A stretch of 64,000 nt of DNA, taken from the NCBI GenBank assembly GCA_963783865.1, contig CAWAPD010000002.1, positions 310,001-374,000 on the forward strand. Reading direction: 5' to 3'. This DNA is from CAWAPD01 sp963783865 (GTDB lineage Bacteria > Actinomycetota > Thermoleophilia > UBA2241). Of this stretch, positions 1 to 8,084 are shown piece by piece. The translations under genes and the position numbers were made by a program. Below the pieces are notes generated by a model. It was not told the DNA's origin and made no database searches. It was given only the letters and a program-made list of their open reading frames with translations. Each line of letters begins with the position of its first letter. The stretch's first letter is position 1.

Positions 1-1739
1 TCGGCGACGCCGTCTGGGACCCGGCCTGGCGCGACGGCCGACACCCGCACGCTGACACGGAGCTGCGGCGGCTGCAGGCCGAGCACGCCGCCATGCTCGC
101 GCGACGCTGGGCGAGCGACCCCGCCGTCCTGGCCTGGGACCTGACCGACGAGCCGCCGAGCTGGCTGTTCAAGGACACCGACGACGACGCGGCCCGCGCG
201 TGGACCGCCGAGATCGCGGGGGCCATCCGCGGCGCCGGCGCGGTCCAGCCCATCACGATCGGCACCGCCTCGCAGGAGATCGACCAGGGAGCCTTCCGCG
301 CCGACGTAGTCGCCGCCGAGCTCGACTTCGCCTGCGTGCACCCGTACCCGATCTACTCGCCCGAGCTCTACCCCGACGCCCTGCTGAGCGCCCGTATGAC
401 ACGGGCCGGCGCCTTCGAGACGGCCCTCGCGGCCGGCGCCGGCCGGCCGGTCATGGTACACGAGTATGGCGCCTCGTCGACCCAGTTCACGCCCGAGGCG
501 ATCGCCGCCTACGACCGGCTGCTGGCCTGGTCGAGTTTCGGCCGCGGCGCGATCGGCTTCTACCCGTGGTGCTGGACCGACGCCGAGCCGGCGGCCTACG
601 CCCGCGCTCCCTACGTGCGCATGCCCCACGAGACGCAGTTCGGTGTGACCGACCACGCCGGCGCGCCCCGGCCCCGCGCCCACGTGCTGCGCGATCTCGC
701 CGCCACTCTGCGGCACCTCGACCTCGACCGCCACGCCGGTCTGGGACCCGTGAGCGACGCCGCCATCGTGGTACCCCACGAGTACGTCCGGCCCTACGAC
801 CTGGCCGCCTACGGTCTGGACGACGCTCCCGCCGGGCCGTACGTGCCGGCCGAGACGGCCTGGAACCCGGAGCGCGACGTCAAGCCGCTCGTGCGGGGCT
901 GGCTCAACGCCTTCGTGCTGGCGGCGCGGGCCGGCATCGCGCCCGCGTTCCCGCGAGAGTCGCTCGGTGGCGAGTGGCCGGCGGCCGGGCTTCTCCTGCT
1001 GCCGGCCCCCCTGACCACAACGACCTGCTCGCTGTGGCACGTACGCACGAGCTTCTGGCGGCGGGCCCCTGCCTTCCTCGACGCCGGCGGCACGGCCTAC
1101 CTCTCGTGTTGCGCCGACAGCGCCCTCCCCGAGATGCCGGATCTGGCCGGGTGCCGGATCGCCGACCGCGCCCCCGTGCGCGACGGGTACGTCCTGCGCT
1201 TCGTCGCGCCCTGGGGTGGGTTCGCGCCGGGCGACGAGTTGGCGCTGCCGGGGGGGCGCGGCGCCACGTTGGGCGGCGATCTCGAAGGACTGCTGACGCG
1301 CGGCGTGCGGCTGGAGTGCTCTGACGCGCGAGTGATCGCCACGCTGCCCGACGGCGAGCCGGCGCTCGTCGTCGCCGATCGCGGCGCCGGCCACGTGGTC
1401 ACGTGCGCCCTGCCCGTCGAGCTCCTGCTCGCCCGCGAGCCTGACGCGCACGGGCCGGACGACGCCTCCTGGCGCCTCTACGCCGGGCTGGCGGACCTGC
1501 GCCGCGCGCGCCGCGCCGGCGTCCGCCACCCCGATCTCACCTGCGGGGAGCTTCGCGGCACGCACGGAGGGACGCTGGTCGTCACGAACCACTCGGGCGC
1601 GGCGGTCCACGCGCCGCTCCACCTGCCGGACGGCGCCCACGGCGCCGCCCTCGTCGGGCCCGACGGACCGGCGCCGCTCGCCGGCGACGCGCTCGAGCTC
1701 GGGCCCTGGGGAGCGGCCGTCATCACCTGGGACTCTTGA
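1..1739 (+). CDS. GH5-like glycoside hydrolase, 5' end outside window
   Basis: The reading frame is open from base 3 without a start codon, so the N-terminus lies upstream; at least 578 residues are present. The visible N-terminal half looks like the second half of a clan GH-A (GH5/mannanase-like) TIM barrel: a TDEP motif near bases 145-160 fits the acid/base strand (NEP in GH5) and a VMVHEYG strand near 450-475 fits the nucleophile. The rest (from about base 750) resembles the non-catalytic beta-rich and GATase-like domains seen after GH42/GH5 catalytic domains. No signal peptide can be judged because the start is missing. The substrate (a beta-mannoside or beta-glucoside) cannot be told. 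A weak hairpin (CCGCC/GGCGG, about 1741-1754) follows the stop. Confidence 0.7.
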   Translation, partial: GDAVWDPAWRDGRHPHADTELRRLQAEHAAMLARRWASDPAVLAWDLTDEPPSWLFKDTDDDAARAWTAEIAGAIRGAGAVQPITIGTASQEIDQGAFRADVVAAELDFACVHPYPIYSPELYPDALLSARMTRAGAFETALAAGAGRPVMVHEYGASSTQFTPEAIAAYDRLLAWSSFGRGAIGFYPWCWTDAEPAAYARAPYVRMPHETQFGVTDHAGAPRPRAHVLRDLAATLRHLDLDRHAGLGPVSDAAIVVPHEYVRPYDLAAYGLDDAPAGPYVPAETAWNPERDVKPLVRGWLNAFVLAARAGIAPAFPRESLGGEWPAAGLLLLPAPLTTTTCSLWHVRTSFWRRAPAFLDAGGTAYLSCCADSALPEMPDLAGCRIADRAPVRDGYVLRFVAPWGGFAPGDELALPGGRGATLGGDLEGLLTRGVRLECSDARVIATLPDGEPALVVADRGAGHVVTCALPVELLLAREPDAHGPDDASWRLYAGLADLRRARRAGVRHPDLTCGELRGTHGGTLVVTNHSGAAVHAPLHLPDGAHGAALVGPDGPAPLAGDALELGPWGAAVITWDS

Positions 1740-1793
1740 CCCGCCGGGAGGCGGCGGGAGCCCCCGGGCATCCGCTCCGGCCCAGCTTCCCGA

Positions 1794-1802
1794 TGCTAGA
1801 CT
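1794..1802 (+). promoter_or_regulatory. Extended -10 element before the DUF3870 gene
   Basis: TGC followed by TAGACT (1797-1802) matches an extended -10 (TGnTAnnnT). It lies 40 bases before the GTG start of the DUF3870 gene. No convincing -35 is visible. The same TGCTAnnnT pattern occurs before several other genes here. Confidence 0.45.
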
Positions 1803-1842
1803 AGCTGCTGCCCTGACGAGCGACCACGCGGAGGTCCGCCTG

Positions 1843-2211
1843 GTGAACAGCTACCTCTTCTCGGGCTACGCCCGCCTGCCCCAGGACGTGTCGCATCAGA
1901 ACCTCCACCGGCGGGTCGGCATCGTCGTCGAGGTCGACGGGGACGGCAAGATCGTCCACTCCTCGTGCACGCTCCTGATGGAGCTGGCGCGCGACTTCCT
2001 CGACCGGCTGCTCGTCGGACACTCCGTGCTCGCCGAACGCGACGAGATCGAGGCCGCCATCCGCGAGCGCTACCGAGGCCATTCGCAGGCCGCGCTGATC
2101 GCGGCCATGAAGCAGGTGTTCGAGGCGGTGGACCAGTCGCCGCTCGTGGCGGCCGGCGACACGCCGGCTGCCGCTCCGGCCCCCGCGGCCACGGACGCCG
2201 CCGCTTCCTAG
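1843..2211 (+). CDS. DUF3870 domain protein
   Basis: This is a 122-residue soluble protein starting at GTG, with a GGAGGT ribosome site (1830-1835) seven bases upstream. Residues 1-105 match my recollection of DUF3870: an N-terminal beta-rich part (YLFSGYARLPQ, then an IVVEVD strand) followed by helices. The last 20 residues are Ala/Pro-rich and probably disordered. Function is unknown; the family occurs mainly in Clostridia and actinobacteria, often near CoA or amino-acid catabolism genes. It precedes the acyl-CoA dehydrogenase operon but has its own promoter-like element and a 237-base gap after it, so shared function is only suggested. Confidence 0.7.
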   Translation: MNSYLFSGYARLPQDVSHQNLHRRVGIVVEVDGDGKIVHSSCTLLMELARDFLDRLLVGHSVLAERDEIEAAIRERYRGHSQAALIAAMKQVFEAVDQSPLVAAGDTPAAAPAPAATDAAAS

Positions 2212-2233
2212 CCCGGATGGCAGGGGTCCTGCT

Positions 2234-2261
2234 TTGACCGGCGGCGGCGGTCGGATATCAT
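2234..2261 (+). promoter_or_regulatory. Sigma-70-type promoter for the acyl-CoA dehydrogenase/fix operon
   Basis: TTGACC (2234-2239), a 16-base spacer and TATCAT (2256-2261) form the best consensus promoter in this part of the window. Transcription would start near 2268, giving a leader of about 180 bases before the ATG at 2449. Confidence 0.55.
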
Positions 2262-2322
2262 CGGCGGTGCTGCAGACATGGCCCCGCGGCCGGCGTACCC
2301 CGCCGCCGCACACACGGGCATG

Positions 2323-2435
2323 CGCCCCCAGCACGCGCGAGAGCGCAACTGGGGGCGTTCGTCGTTCCAGGGAGCGCCAGAGGTAGACGACGGGGGCCGC
2401 GAGCAGCCGCCCGCAGGGCGGCCCCACGCGGCCCC
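2323..2435 (+). promoter_or_regulatory. Structured 5' leader (three adjoining helices) of the fix operon
   Basis: Three inverted repeats sit nearly end to end in the untranslated leader. P1 pairs 2323-2331 with 2349-2357 (9 bp) and holds an inner GCGC/GCGC stem (2335-2338 with 2343-2346) closed by a GAGA tetraloop. P2 pairs 2360-2365 with 2387-2392 (6 bp) around a 21-base loop. P3 pairs 2393-2400 with 2428-2435 (8 bp) and encloses a 7-bp hairpin (2406-2412 with 2416-2422). The AAGGAGG ribosome site starts only two bases after P3. I could not match this to a riboswitch class I know. It may be a regulatory RNA or a GC-rich coincidence. Confidence 0.45.
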
Positions 2436-2448
2436 GCAAGGAGGCACG

Positions 2449-3681
2449 ATGGACTTCAGGTACACGACCGAGCAGACCCTCTATCGCCAGGCCATCCGCG
2501 AGTGGCTCGCCAAGAACCTCGAGCCGCGCGCCCGCGGCATCGACGAGGCCGAAGACGGCATCCCCGACGACATCACGGCCGGCATGGCCGAGCTGGGGAT
2601 GTTCGGCGTGACCATCCCCGAGGAGTACGGCGGCATGCCGCTGCCCGACGACGAGCGCCTGATCTACGCCATGATCACGGTGCACGAGATCGCCCGCGCC
2701 GATCTGAGCATGAGCACGCCGGTCTACACGCTGCTGACCATCGGCTGGTCATACATCGTCAACCGCTACGGCAGCGAGGAGCTCAAGCAGGAGCTGCTCC
2801 CGGCCGTCGCGCAGGGCAAGGCGTTCGCCGGCATCAACACGACCGAGCCCGGCGGCGGCTCCGACCTGGCCGCGATCAAGACGACCGCCATCTGGAATGA
2901 CGCCAAGGAGGCCTACCTCCTCAACGGCGAGAAGGCGTACGTCAGCGGCCCCAAGGAGTGCATGAAGTGGGGCGCCCCGAGCGGCCACTGCACCCTGGTC
3001 AAGACCGATCCCGCCTCGGGCCACAAGGGCATGACCTTCATGTGGGTGCCGGCGCACCTCGACGGCATCCAGTGGACCGTCTACAAGGACATGGGCCGCA
3101 TGGGCCTGAGCACCGGCGGCTGGATCTACAAGGACGTGGAGCTGCCGAAGAAGTACATCCTCGGCGACGAGGGCAAGGGCTTCTACACGGTCATGGACGG
3201 CTTCAACGCCGCCCGAGTGCTGGTCGCCGCCGCCTGCCTCGGCGGGGCCGAGAAGGCGCTCGAGATCAGCGGCGAGTACACGGCCCAGCGCCAGACCTTC
3301 GGCAAGCCGCTCGGCAAGTACGAGGGCATCTCGTTCGAGATGGCCGACGACTGGATGCAGCTCGACATGCTGAAGATGAACCTGCTGCGCGGCGCCTGGA
3401 TGATCGGCAAGGAGCACACCGAGCCCGGCACCTTCGACCGGCGCGAGATCAACAAGATCATCTCGACCTGCAAGTGCCTCTCCCCCGCGCTGTGCCACGA
3501 CATCGCCCGGCACGGGATGATGTACCACGGCGCCTTCGGCTACACCAAGGACACGCCGCTCGAGATGCTGCTGCGCGGCGTCATGAGCTACGAGGTCGGC
3601 GCCGAGGGCGGCCTGATGATCATGCGCGGCATCATCGCCCGCGACGAGTGGGGCGAATCGCACAACCCGTTCAAGGACTGA
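2449..3681 (+). CDS. Acyl-CoA dehydrogenase
   Basis: This is a 410-residue FAD flavoenzyme that oxidises an acyl-CoA to the enoyl-CoA and passes electrons to an electron-transfer flavoprotein. I chose ATG 2449 because AAGGAGG (2438-2444) lies just upstream; the frame is open further upstream but that part overlaps the structured leader. The N-terminal helical domain (about 1-115), the central beta domain with the TTEPGGGSDL flavin-binding strand, and the C-terminal helical domain are all present. A Glu near residue 382 (SYEVG) aligns with the catalytic base of medium- and short-chain enzymes. Length is normal for the family. The following fixC, fixX, fixA and fixB are its likely electron acceptors. 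Substrate chain length cannot be told. Confidence 0.93.
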   Translation: MDFRYTTEQTLYRQAIREWLAKNLEPRARGIDEAEDGIPDDITAGMAELGMFGVTIPEEYGGMPLPDDERLIYAMITVHEIARADLSMSTPVYTLLTIGWSYIVNRYGSEELKQELLPAVAQGKAFAGINTTEPGGGSDLAAIKTTAIWNDAKEAYLLNGEKAYVSGPKECMKWGAPSGHCTLVKTDPASGHKGMTFMWVPAHLDGIQWTVYKDMGRMGLSTGGWIYKDVELPKKYILGDEGKGFYTVMDGFNAARVLVAAACLGGAEKALEISGEYTAQRQTFGKPLGKYEGISFEMADDWMQLDMLKMNLLRGAWMIGKEHTEPGTFDRREINKIISTCKCLSPALCHDIARHGMMYHGAFGYTKDTPLEMLLRGVMSYEVGAEGGLMIMRGIIARDEWGESHNPFKD

Positions 3682-3712
3682 GCGGGCGGGGCGCGGGAGC
3701 GAGGCGGCTGCG

Positions 3713-5128
3713 ATGGAGAAGGTCGAGTGCATCGTCGTGGGCGGCGGGCTCGCCGGCTTGGCGGCCGCCTACGGCCTGGCAAAGGACGGCGTCGAGGTCA
3801 TGGTGCTCGAGCGGGGCAACTACGCGGGCGCCAAGAACGTCACCGGCGGCCGCCTGTACGTGAGCCCGCTGCGCGCGAGCGGCGTGTACCCCGAGCTCTG
3901 GGACCCGGCCGGCGCTGAGGCCGGCCCGCCGTTCGAGCGCCCGGTCGCGCGCGAGCTGATCACCATGATGGGCGACGGCGCCGCGACGACGATCGAGCTC
4001 GCCTCGGAGCGGTTCGCGGCGCCGTCGCCCCGCTCCTACACGGTCCAGCGCGCGCGTCTCGACCAGTGGCTGGCCGAGAAGGCGACCGAGGCCGGGGCCA
4101 TGGTCGTCCCCGACATGAAGGTCGACGAGCTGCTGCTCGAGGGCGGCGGGAGCGCCGGCGCCGACGCGGGTGAGCCGGACGAGGGGTCCGCGGTGGGCGG
4201 CGGCGAGGCCGCCGGCTCCGCCGGCGCGGCCGCCGCCGCCCCGCGTCCGCGCGTCGTCGGCGTGCGCGCCGGCGGCGACGAGGTCGGCGCCGAGGTCACC
4301 ATTATCGCGGAAGGTGTGCTCGGCCTGCTGGCGAGCGGCGCGGGGCTGCGCGAGCAGCCCCGCGCCGCCGACCACGCCGTCGGCTTCAAGGAGGTCGTCG
4401 AGCTGCCTGCCGGCACGATCGAGGACCGCTGGAACCTGGACGAGGGCGAGGGCGCCGCCCAGCTCTTCATGGGCGAGGTCACGCGCGGCATGACCGGCGG
4501 CGGCTTCCTCTACACGAACAAGGAATCGGTCGCCCTCGGCGTCGTCGTCAGCATGGAGCAGCTGCGCACTCGCGGCGACGACCTCGAGTCGTGGGAGCTG
4601 CTCGACGCGTTCAAGGAGGCGGCGCGGATCAAGCCGCTGGTGCGCGGCGGCGAGCTGGCCGAGTACTCGGCCCACGCGGTGTTCGAGGGCGGCGTCGACC
4701 GGATGCCGGCGCTGTACGGCGACGGCTACCTCCTGGCCGGCGAGGCCGCCGGCCTGGCCCTGAACGCGCTGGTCACCGTCCGCGGCATGGACCTGGCGAT
4801 CGCCAGCGGCTGGGCGGCGGCGCGGGCGGCCCTGGCCGCCCGCGCCGCCGCCGACTCCTCGGCGGCCACGCTCTCGGTCTACGAGCGGTTCCTGCGCGAG
4901 ACCTTCGTGATGCGAGCCATGGAGGCCGGCCGCGGCGTGCCGGCGGCGATCGAGAACCGGCGCCTGTTCAGCGAGTACCCGGCGTCGGTCTCGCGGTTCC
5001 TCGAGTCGATCTTCGACGTCGACGACCCGGCCGCGTCCACACTGGTCAAGACCGGCCTGCGCTCGGCCCGCCGGGAGTTCCTTAAGCTCGACACGCTCAA
5101 GGACCTCTGGTCCCTGCGCAAGATCTGA
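3713..5128 (+). CDS. fixC: FixC-type electron-transfer flavoprotein:quinone oxidoreductase
   Basis: This 471-residue FAD protein should pass electrons from the FixAB flavoprotein towards the quinone pool. The N-terminus carries a Rossmann FAD motif (VVGGGLAGLAAA, about residues 8-19). The C-terminal part includes the GxNALVTVRGMDLAIASG region, the usual second FAD contact in the FixC/ETF-QO family. An Ala/Gly/Glu-rich stretch of about 40 residues (about 143-182, bases 4140-4255) looks like a disordered insert in the substrate domain, which I do not expect in the family. The gene follows the acyl-CoA dehydrogenase by 31 bases and is followed by fixX. Confidence 0.9.
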   Translation: MEKVECIVVGGGLAGLAAAYGLAKDGVEVMVLERGNYAGAKNVTGGRLYVSPLRASGVYPELWDPAGAEAGPPFERPVARELITMMGDGAATTIELASERFAAPSPRSYTVQRARLDQWLAEKATEAGAMVVPDMKVDELLLEGGGSAGADAGEPDEGSAVGGGEAAGSAGAAAAAPRPRVVGVRAGGDEVGAEVTIIAEGVLGLLASGAGLREQPRAADHAVGFKEVVELPAGTIEDRWNLDEGEGAAQLFMGEVTRGMTGGGFLYTNKESVALGVVVSMEQLRTRGDDLESWELLDAFKEAARIKPLVRGGELAEYSAHAVFEGGVDRMPALYGDGYLLAGEAAGLALNALVTVRGMDLAIASGWAAARAALAARAAADSSAATLSVYERFLRETFVMRAMEAGRGVPAAIENRRLFSEYPASVSRFLESIFDVDDPAASTLVKTGLRSARREFLKLDTLKDLWSLRKI

Positions 5129-5144
5129 AGGGGTGAGCGCCACG

Positions 5145-5435
5145 ATGCCGGAGAAGCGCGGGACCGTCGACGCCAAGCTGGGCAAGGACGTCTTCAAGCT
5201 AGACACCGAGCCGCACATCGTCATCGACCAGGAGAAGTGCCGCACGTCGTGCACGATGCGGGCCTGCCTGACGGTCTGTCCCGCCGACCTCTACGAGCGC
5301 GACGACCAGGGCGACATGACCGTCAACTGGGAGGGCTGCCTGGAGTGCGGCACCTGCCTGATCTGCTGCGACGAGCAGGCGCTGAGCTGGACCTACCCAC
5401 GAGGCGGCTTCGGCGTGCAGTTTCGGCTGAGCTGA
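5145..5435 (+). CDS. fixX: FixX-type ferredoxin-like protein
   Basis: This 96-residue iron-sulfur protein partners FixC. Cysteines are arranged as CRTSCTMRACLTVCP in the first half and GCLECGTCLICC in the second, fitting the [4Fe-4S] ligands of the family, and the protein ends in the typical WTYPRGGFGVQFR block. I chose ATG 5145, with AAGGGGTGA upstream, over the in-frame GTG at 5133, which overlaps that ribosome site. It lies 16 bases after fixC. Together with fixA and fixB it completes a FixABCX set, separated by the IMP cyclohydrolase gene. Confidence 0.92.
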   Translation: MPEKRGTVDAKLGKDVFKLDTEPHIVIDQEKCRTSCTMRACLTVCPADLYERDDQGDMTVNWEGCLECGTCLICCDEQALSWTYPRGGFGVQFRLS

Positions 5436-5463
5436 CGCCTCGATCCGAGCCTGAAGGGAAGCC

Positions 5464-6141
5464 ATGGACGATCTGACCGCGCTCCTCGCCGCCAATCCCT
5501 ACCCCGGTCGCGGCCTGGTGTTCGCCGGGACCCCGGCGGGCCCGCTGGTCGGTTACTTTGTGACCGGACGCAGCCCTGCGTCTCGCGAGCGCGAGATCAA
5601 GCTCGCGGGTGAGGCGCTCGTCGTCGCCCCGCTCGGCGAAGGTGCGGACGATCCGCTGCGTCACTACGCGGCCGCGCGTCAGTCGGCGGACTGGCTGGTG
5701 TGCGGGAACGGCCGCCAGGTCGACACGGTGCTCGAGCGCCTCGAGAACGGCGCCGCTCCGGCGGTCGCCCTGGCAGATCTGGAGCACGAGCCCGACGACC
5801 CCATCTTCACGGACCGCATCACTCTCGTCCTGTCGCGCCGCAACGGTATCGGCGTCTTCGGCGTCGCGCGCAGGAGCAGGGGCGGCCGCGACACGAGCGA
5901 CATCCTGACCATGACCGTGAAGAAGCCGGCGCCAGGCGACGCCGTCCTGCTCACGACCTACTGGTCGGACGGGCAGATGATCGAAGGCGGACGGCCGTTC
6001 GTCGAGGCAGCGGCCGGCGCGAGCGACGCCGACGCGCTCCTCGCCGAAGTGTGGTCCTCGCTCGGCGCGGACTACCGCGTCGCCGCCATGGTGGTCGACC
6101 CGACGAAGGCCCTGGCCGACGCGCCGGTCGAGAATCACTGA
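5464..6141 (+). CDS. purO: IMP cyclohydrolase, PurO (archaeal-type) family
   Basis: This 225-residue protein resembles PurO, which closes the ring of FAICAR to make IMP in archaea, in place of the PurH C-terminal domain. The N-terminal NPYPGRG motif (about residues 11-17), the YFVTGRSPASR strand and the later TTYWSDGQM block are what I recognise from the family. Length is close to archaeal PurO (about 200). A GAAGGGAAG ribosome site precedes ATG 5464. It is odd in context: it sits between fixX and fixA, inside an otherwise purely electron-transfer operon. It may be a true purine enzyme riding in the operon or a family member with a changed role. Confidence 0.8.
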   Translation: MDDLTALLAANPYPGRGLVFAGTPAGPLVGYFVTGRSPASREREIKLAGEALVVAPLGEGADDPLRHYAAARQSADWLVCGNGRQVDTVLERLENGAAPAVALADLEHEPDDPIFTDRITLVLSRRNGIGVFGVARRSRGGRDTSDILTMTVKKPAPGDAVLLTTYWSDGQMIEGGRPFVEAAAGASDADALLAEVWSSLGADYRVAAMVVDPTKALADAPVENH

Positions 6142-6171
6142 CACATGCAATGAACGAAGCGAGGTGAGCCC

Positions 6172-6978
6172 GTGGACATCGCCGTCTGTGTGAAGACGAA
6201 CCCCGACCTGCAGCTCGTGCGCGTCAAGGGCCGCGAGCCGGTGCTCGAGGCCGTGCCGTACAAGGTCGGCGACCTCGAGAAGAACGCGCTCGAGGCGGCG
6301 CTGTCGCTGCGCGACGCGGCCGGCGGCGGCCGCGTCGTGGCCGTCTGCGCCGCCCAGGGCGACCGCAAGGTCCGCGAGACGATGAAGGAGGCGCTGGCGA
6401 TCGGCGCCGACGAGGCCGTCATCGTCGCCGACCCGGCGCTCGACGCGACCGACCAGGCCGGCGTGGCCGCCGTCCTGGCCAAGGCGATCGAGAAGCACGG
6501 CCCCTTCGACCTCGTCCTGTTCGGCGAGGGCTCGAGCGACGGCTACTCCGGGCAGGTGCCCGGTCGCGTCGCCGAGCTGCTCGGCTTGCCCGAGCTGGGC
6601 TACGCCCGCAAGCTCGAGGGCGGTCACGCCGCCGGCGATCCCGCCGGTTCCCCCACGCTGCGCGCCGAACGCAGCATGGGCGACGTGATCGAGACCCTCG
6701 AGGCGCCGCTGCCGGCCGCGGCGACGGTCGTCAGCGAGATCAACGAGCCGCGCATCCCGTCGCTGATGCACATCATGAAGGCGGCCAAGAAGCCGGTCGC
6801 CGAGCTCGGCCTGGCAGAGCTCGGCCTCGGCGCCGGCGACCTCGCGCGCACGGGCGCTATCGTGAGCAACCTGGCCGAGGAGCAGGACCGCAAGCACGTG
6901 CTGTTCGAGGGCGACGCCGCCGAGCAGGCCGGGGCGCTGGTCGCCGCCCTGGTCGGCGAAGGCGTGGTGGGGAGATAG
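6172..6978 (+). CDS. fixA: Electron-transfer flavoprotein beta subunit (FixA)
   Basis: This 268-residue protein is the small subunit of the FixAB/ETF heterodimer, which accepts electrons from the acyl-CoA dehydrogenase. The N-terminal IAVCVKTNPD strand, the NALEAALSLRD helix (about residues 40-50) and the GEGSSDGYSGQVPGRVAE nucleotide-binding region (about 120-137) are typical. It starts at GTG 6172 with GAGGTGAG upstream. FixA proteins of bifurcating complexes bind a second FAD at the NADH site, but I cannot tell by eye whether this copy bifurcates. It ends two bases before fixB. Confidence 0.92.
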   Translation: MDIAVCVKTNPDLQLVRVKGREPVLEAVPYKVGDLEKNALEAALSLRDAAGGGRVVAVCAAQGDRKVRETMKEALAIGADEAVIVADPALDATDQAGVAAVLAKAIEKHGPFDLVLFGEGSSDGYSGQVPGRVAELLGLPELGYARKLEGGHAAGDPAGSPTLRAERSMGDVIETLEAPLPAAATVVSEINEPRIPSLMHIMKAAKKPVAELGLAELGLGAGDLARTGAIVSNLAEEQDRKHVLFEGDAAEQAGALVAALVGEGVVGR

Positions 6979-6980
6979 CC

Positions 6981-7931
6981 ATGGCCGAGATCCTCGTCTT
7001 CAGCGAACACAGGGACACCGCCCTCGAGCTGGTCGCCGCCGCGCGGCAGCTCGGCGCGGAGCTCGGGATGGGCGTCTGCGGGGCGGCGCTGGGCGGCGAG
7101 TCGGCCGCCTTGGCGGCCGACCTCGCCGCGCACGGCGCCGCCCGCGTCTTCACCTGCGACGACCCGGCCCTCGATGGCCTGCCGATCGACACCGTAGCCG
7201 ACGCCCTGGCACAGCTGGCAGCCCAAGCCGGCGCGAGCGTCGTCCTGCTCGGGTCGACGCGGCGCGGACGCGAGCTGAGCGGCCGGCTGGCGCAGAAGCT
7301 CGGCGCCGGCTGCGTGAGCGACGTGACCGGCCTCGTGGTCGAGAACGGCGAGCTGGTTGCCGGCCGCTACAACCTCGGCGGCGCGACGGTGCAGCGCGAG
7401 ACCGTGACCACGCCGGTCAAGGTGTTCGCCGTCATGCCCAAGACCTTCGAGGTGGGCGCGCCGGCCGGCTCGGCCGGCGCCGTCGAGGCGGCCTCGCTCA
7501 CCCTGAAGCCGTCGGCCGTCAAGGTCGTCGAGCGCCGGCCGCGCGAAGGCGGCGCCGTCAACCTCGACGCGGCCCCGCGCATCGTCGGCGTGGGCCGCGG
7601 CCTGCGCGCGCGCGACGACGTGGCCCTGGGCGAGAGCCTGGCCGCGGCCCTCGAGGCGGAGCTCGCCTGCACCAAGAGCCTGGCCGACTTCGGCTGGCTG
7701 CCCGAGGACCGCATCGTCGGCCTGTCGGGCGCCAAGACCAAGCCCGACCTCTACCTCGCCGTCGGCGTCTCGGGCCAGATCCAGCACACGGTCGGGGTCA
7801 GCGGGGCGCGGGTGATCGCGGCCATCAACACCGACAAGGACGCGCCGATCTTCGCGCTGGCCGACTACGGCATCGTCGGCGACCTCTACCAGGTGCTGCC
7901 CGCGCTCATGGAGCGGCTCAAGGAACTGTAG
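6981..7931 (+). CDS. fixB: Electron-transfer flavoprotein alpha subunit (FixB)
   Basis: This 316-residue protein is the FAD-carrying large subunit. The N-terminal ILVFSEH domain is followed by the C-terminal FAD domain, with LVVGVSGQIQHTVG-like (AVGVSGQIQHTVGVSG, about residues 256-271) and AINTDKDAPIFALADYGIVGDL blocks, which are diagnostic of ETF alpha. Length is normal. It is the last gene of the operon, followed seven bases later by an 18-bp GC hairpin. Confidence 0.94.
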   Translation: MAEILVFSEHRDTALELVAAARQLGAELGMGVCGAALGGESAALAADLAAHGAARVFTCDDPALDGLPIDTVADALAQLAAQAGASVVLLGSTRRGRELSGRLAQKLGAGCVSDVTGLVVENGELVAGRYNLGGATVQRETVTTPVKVFAVMPKTFEVGAPAGSAGAVEAASLTLKPSAVKVVERRPREGGAVNLDAAPRIVGVGRGLRARDDVALGESLAAALEAELACTKSLADFGWLPEDRIVGLSGAKTKPDLYLAVGVSGQIQHTVGVSGARVIAAINTDKDAPIFALADYGIVGDLYQVLPALMERLKEL

Positions 7932-7937
7932 TCGCCG

Positions 7938-7977
7938 GGGGCGGGCGGGGCGCCGGGCGGCGCCCCGCCCGCCCCCT
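7938..7977 (+). terminator. Perfect 18-bp GC hairpin after fixB
   Basis: Bases 7938-7955 are perfectly complementary to 7960-7977, with a four-base loop. It starts seven bases after the fixB stop. Only TCTCT follows, not a U-tract, so it may act as a terminator in a Rho-rich setting or protect the 3' end. Confidence 0.75.
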
Positions 7978-8024
7978 CTCTGTCGCGCCGCGAGCACCCG
8001 CACGCCCCACCCTCCCTCAGCCGC

Positions 8025-8030
8025 TATACT
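8025..8030 (+). promoter_or_regulatory. Possible -10 box before the histidine kinase gene
   Basis: TATACT differs from the consensus at one position and lies 55 bases before the kinase ATG. No clear -35 box stands at the expected distance. Confidence 0.35.
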
Positions 8031-8084
8031 TGGCAGCACGGCGCGACCGCGCGCCGGGGTGGTCCCCTACCTCTGGCAGGCAGC

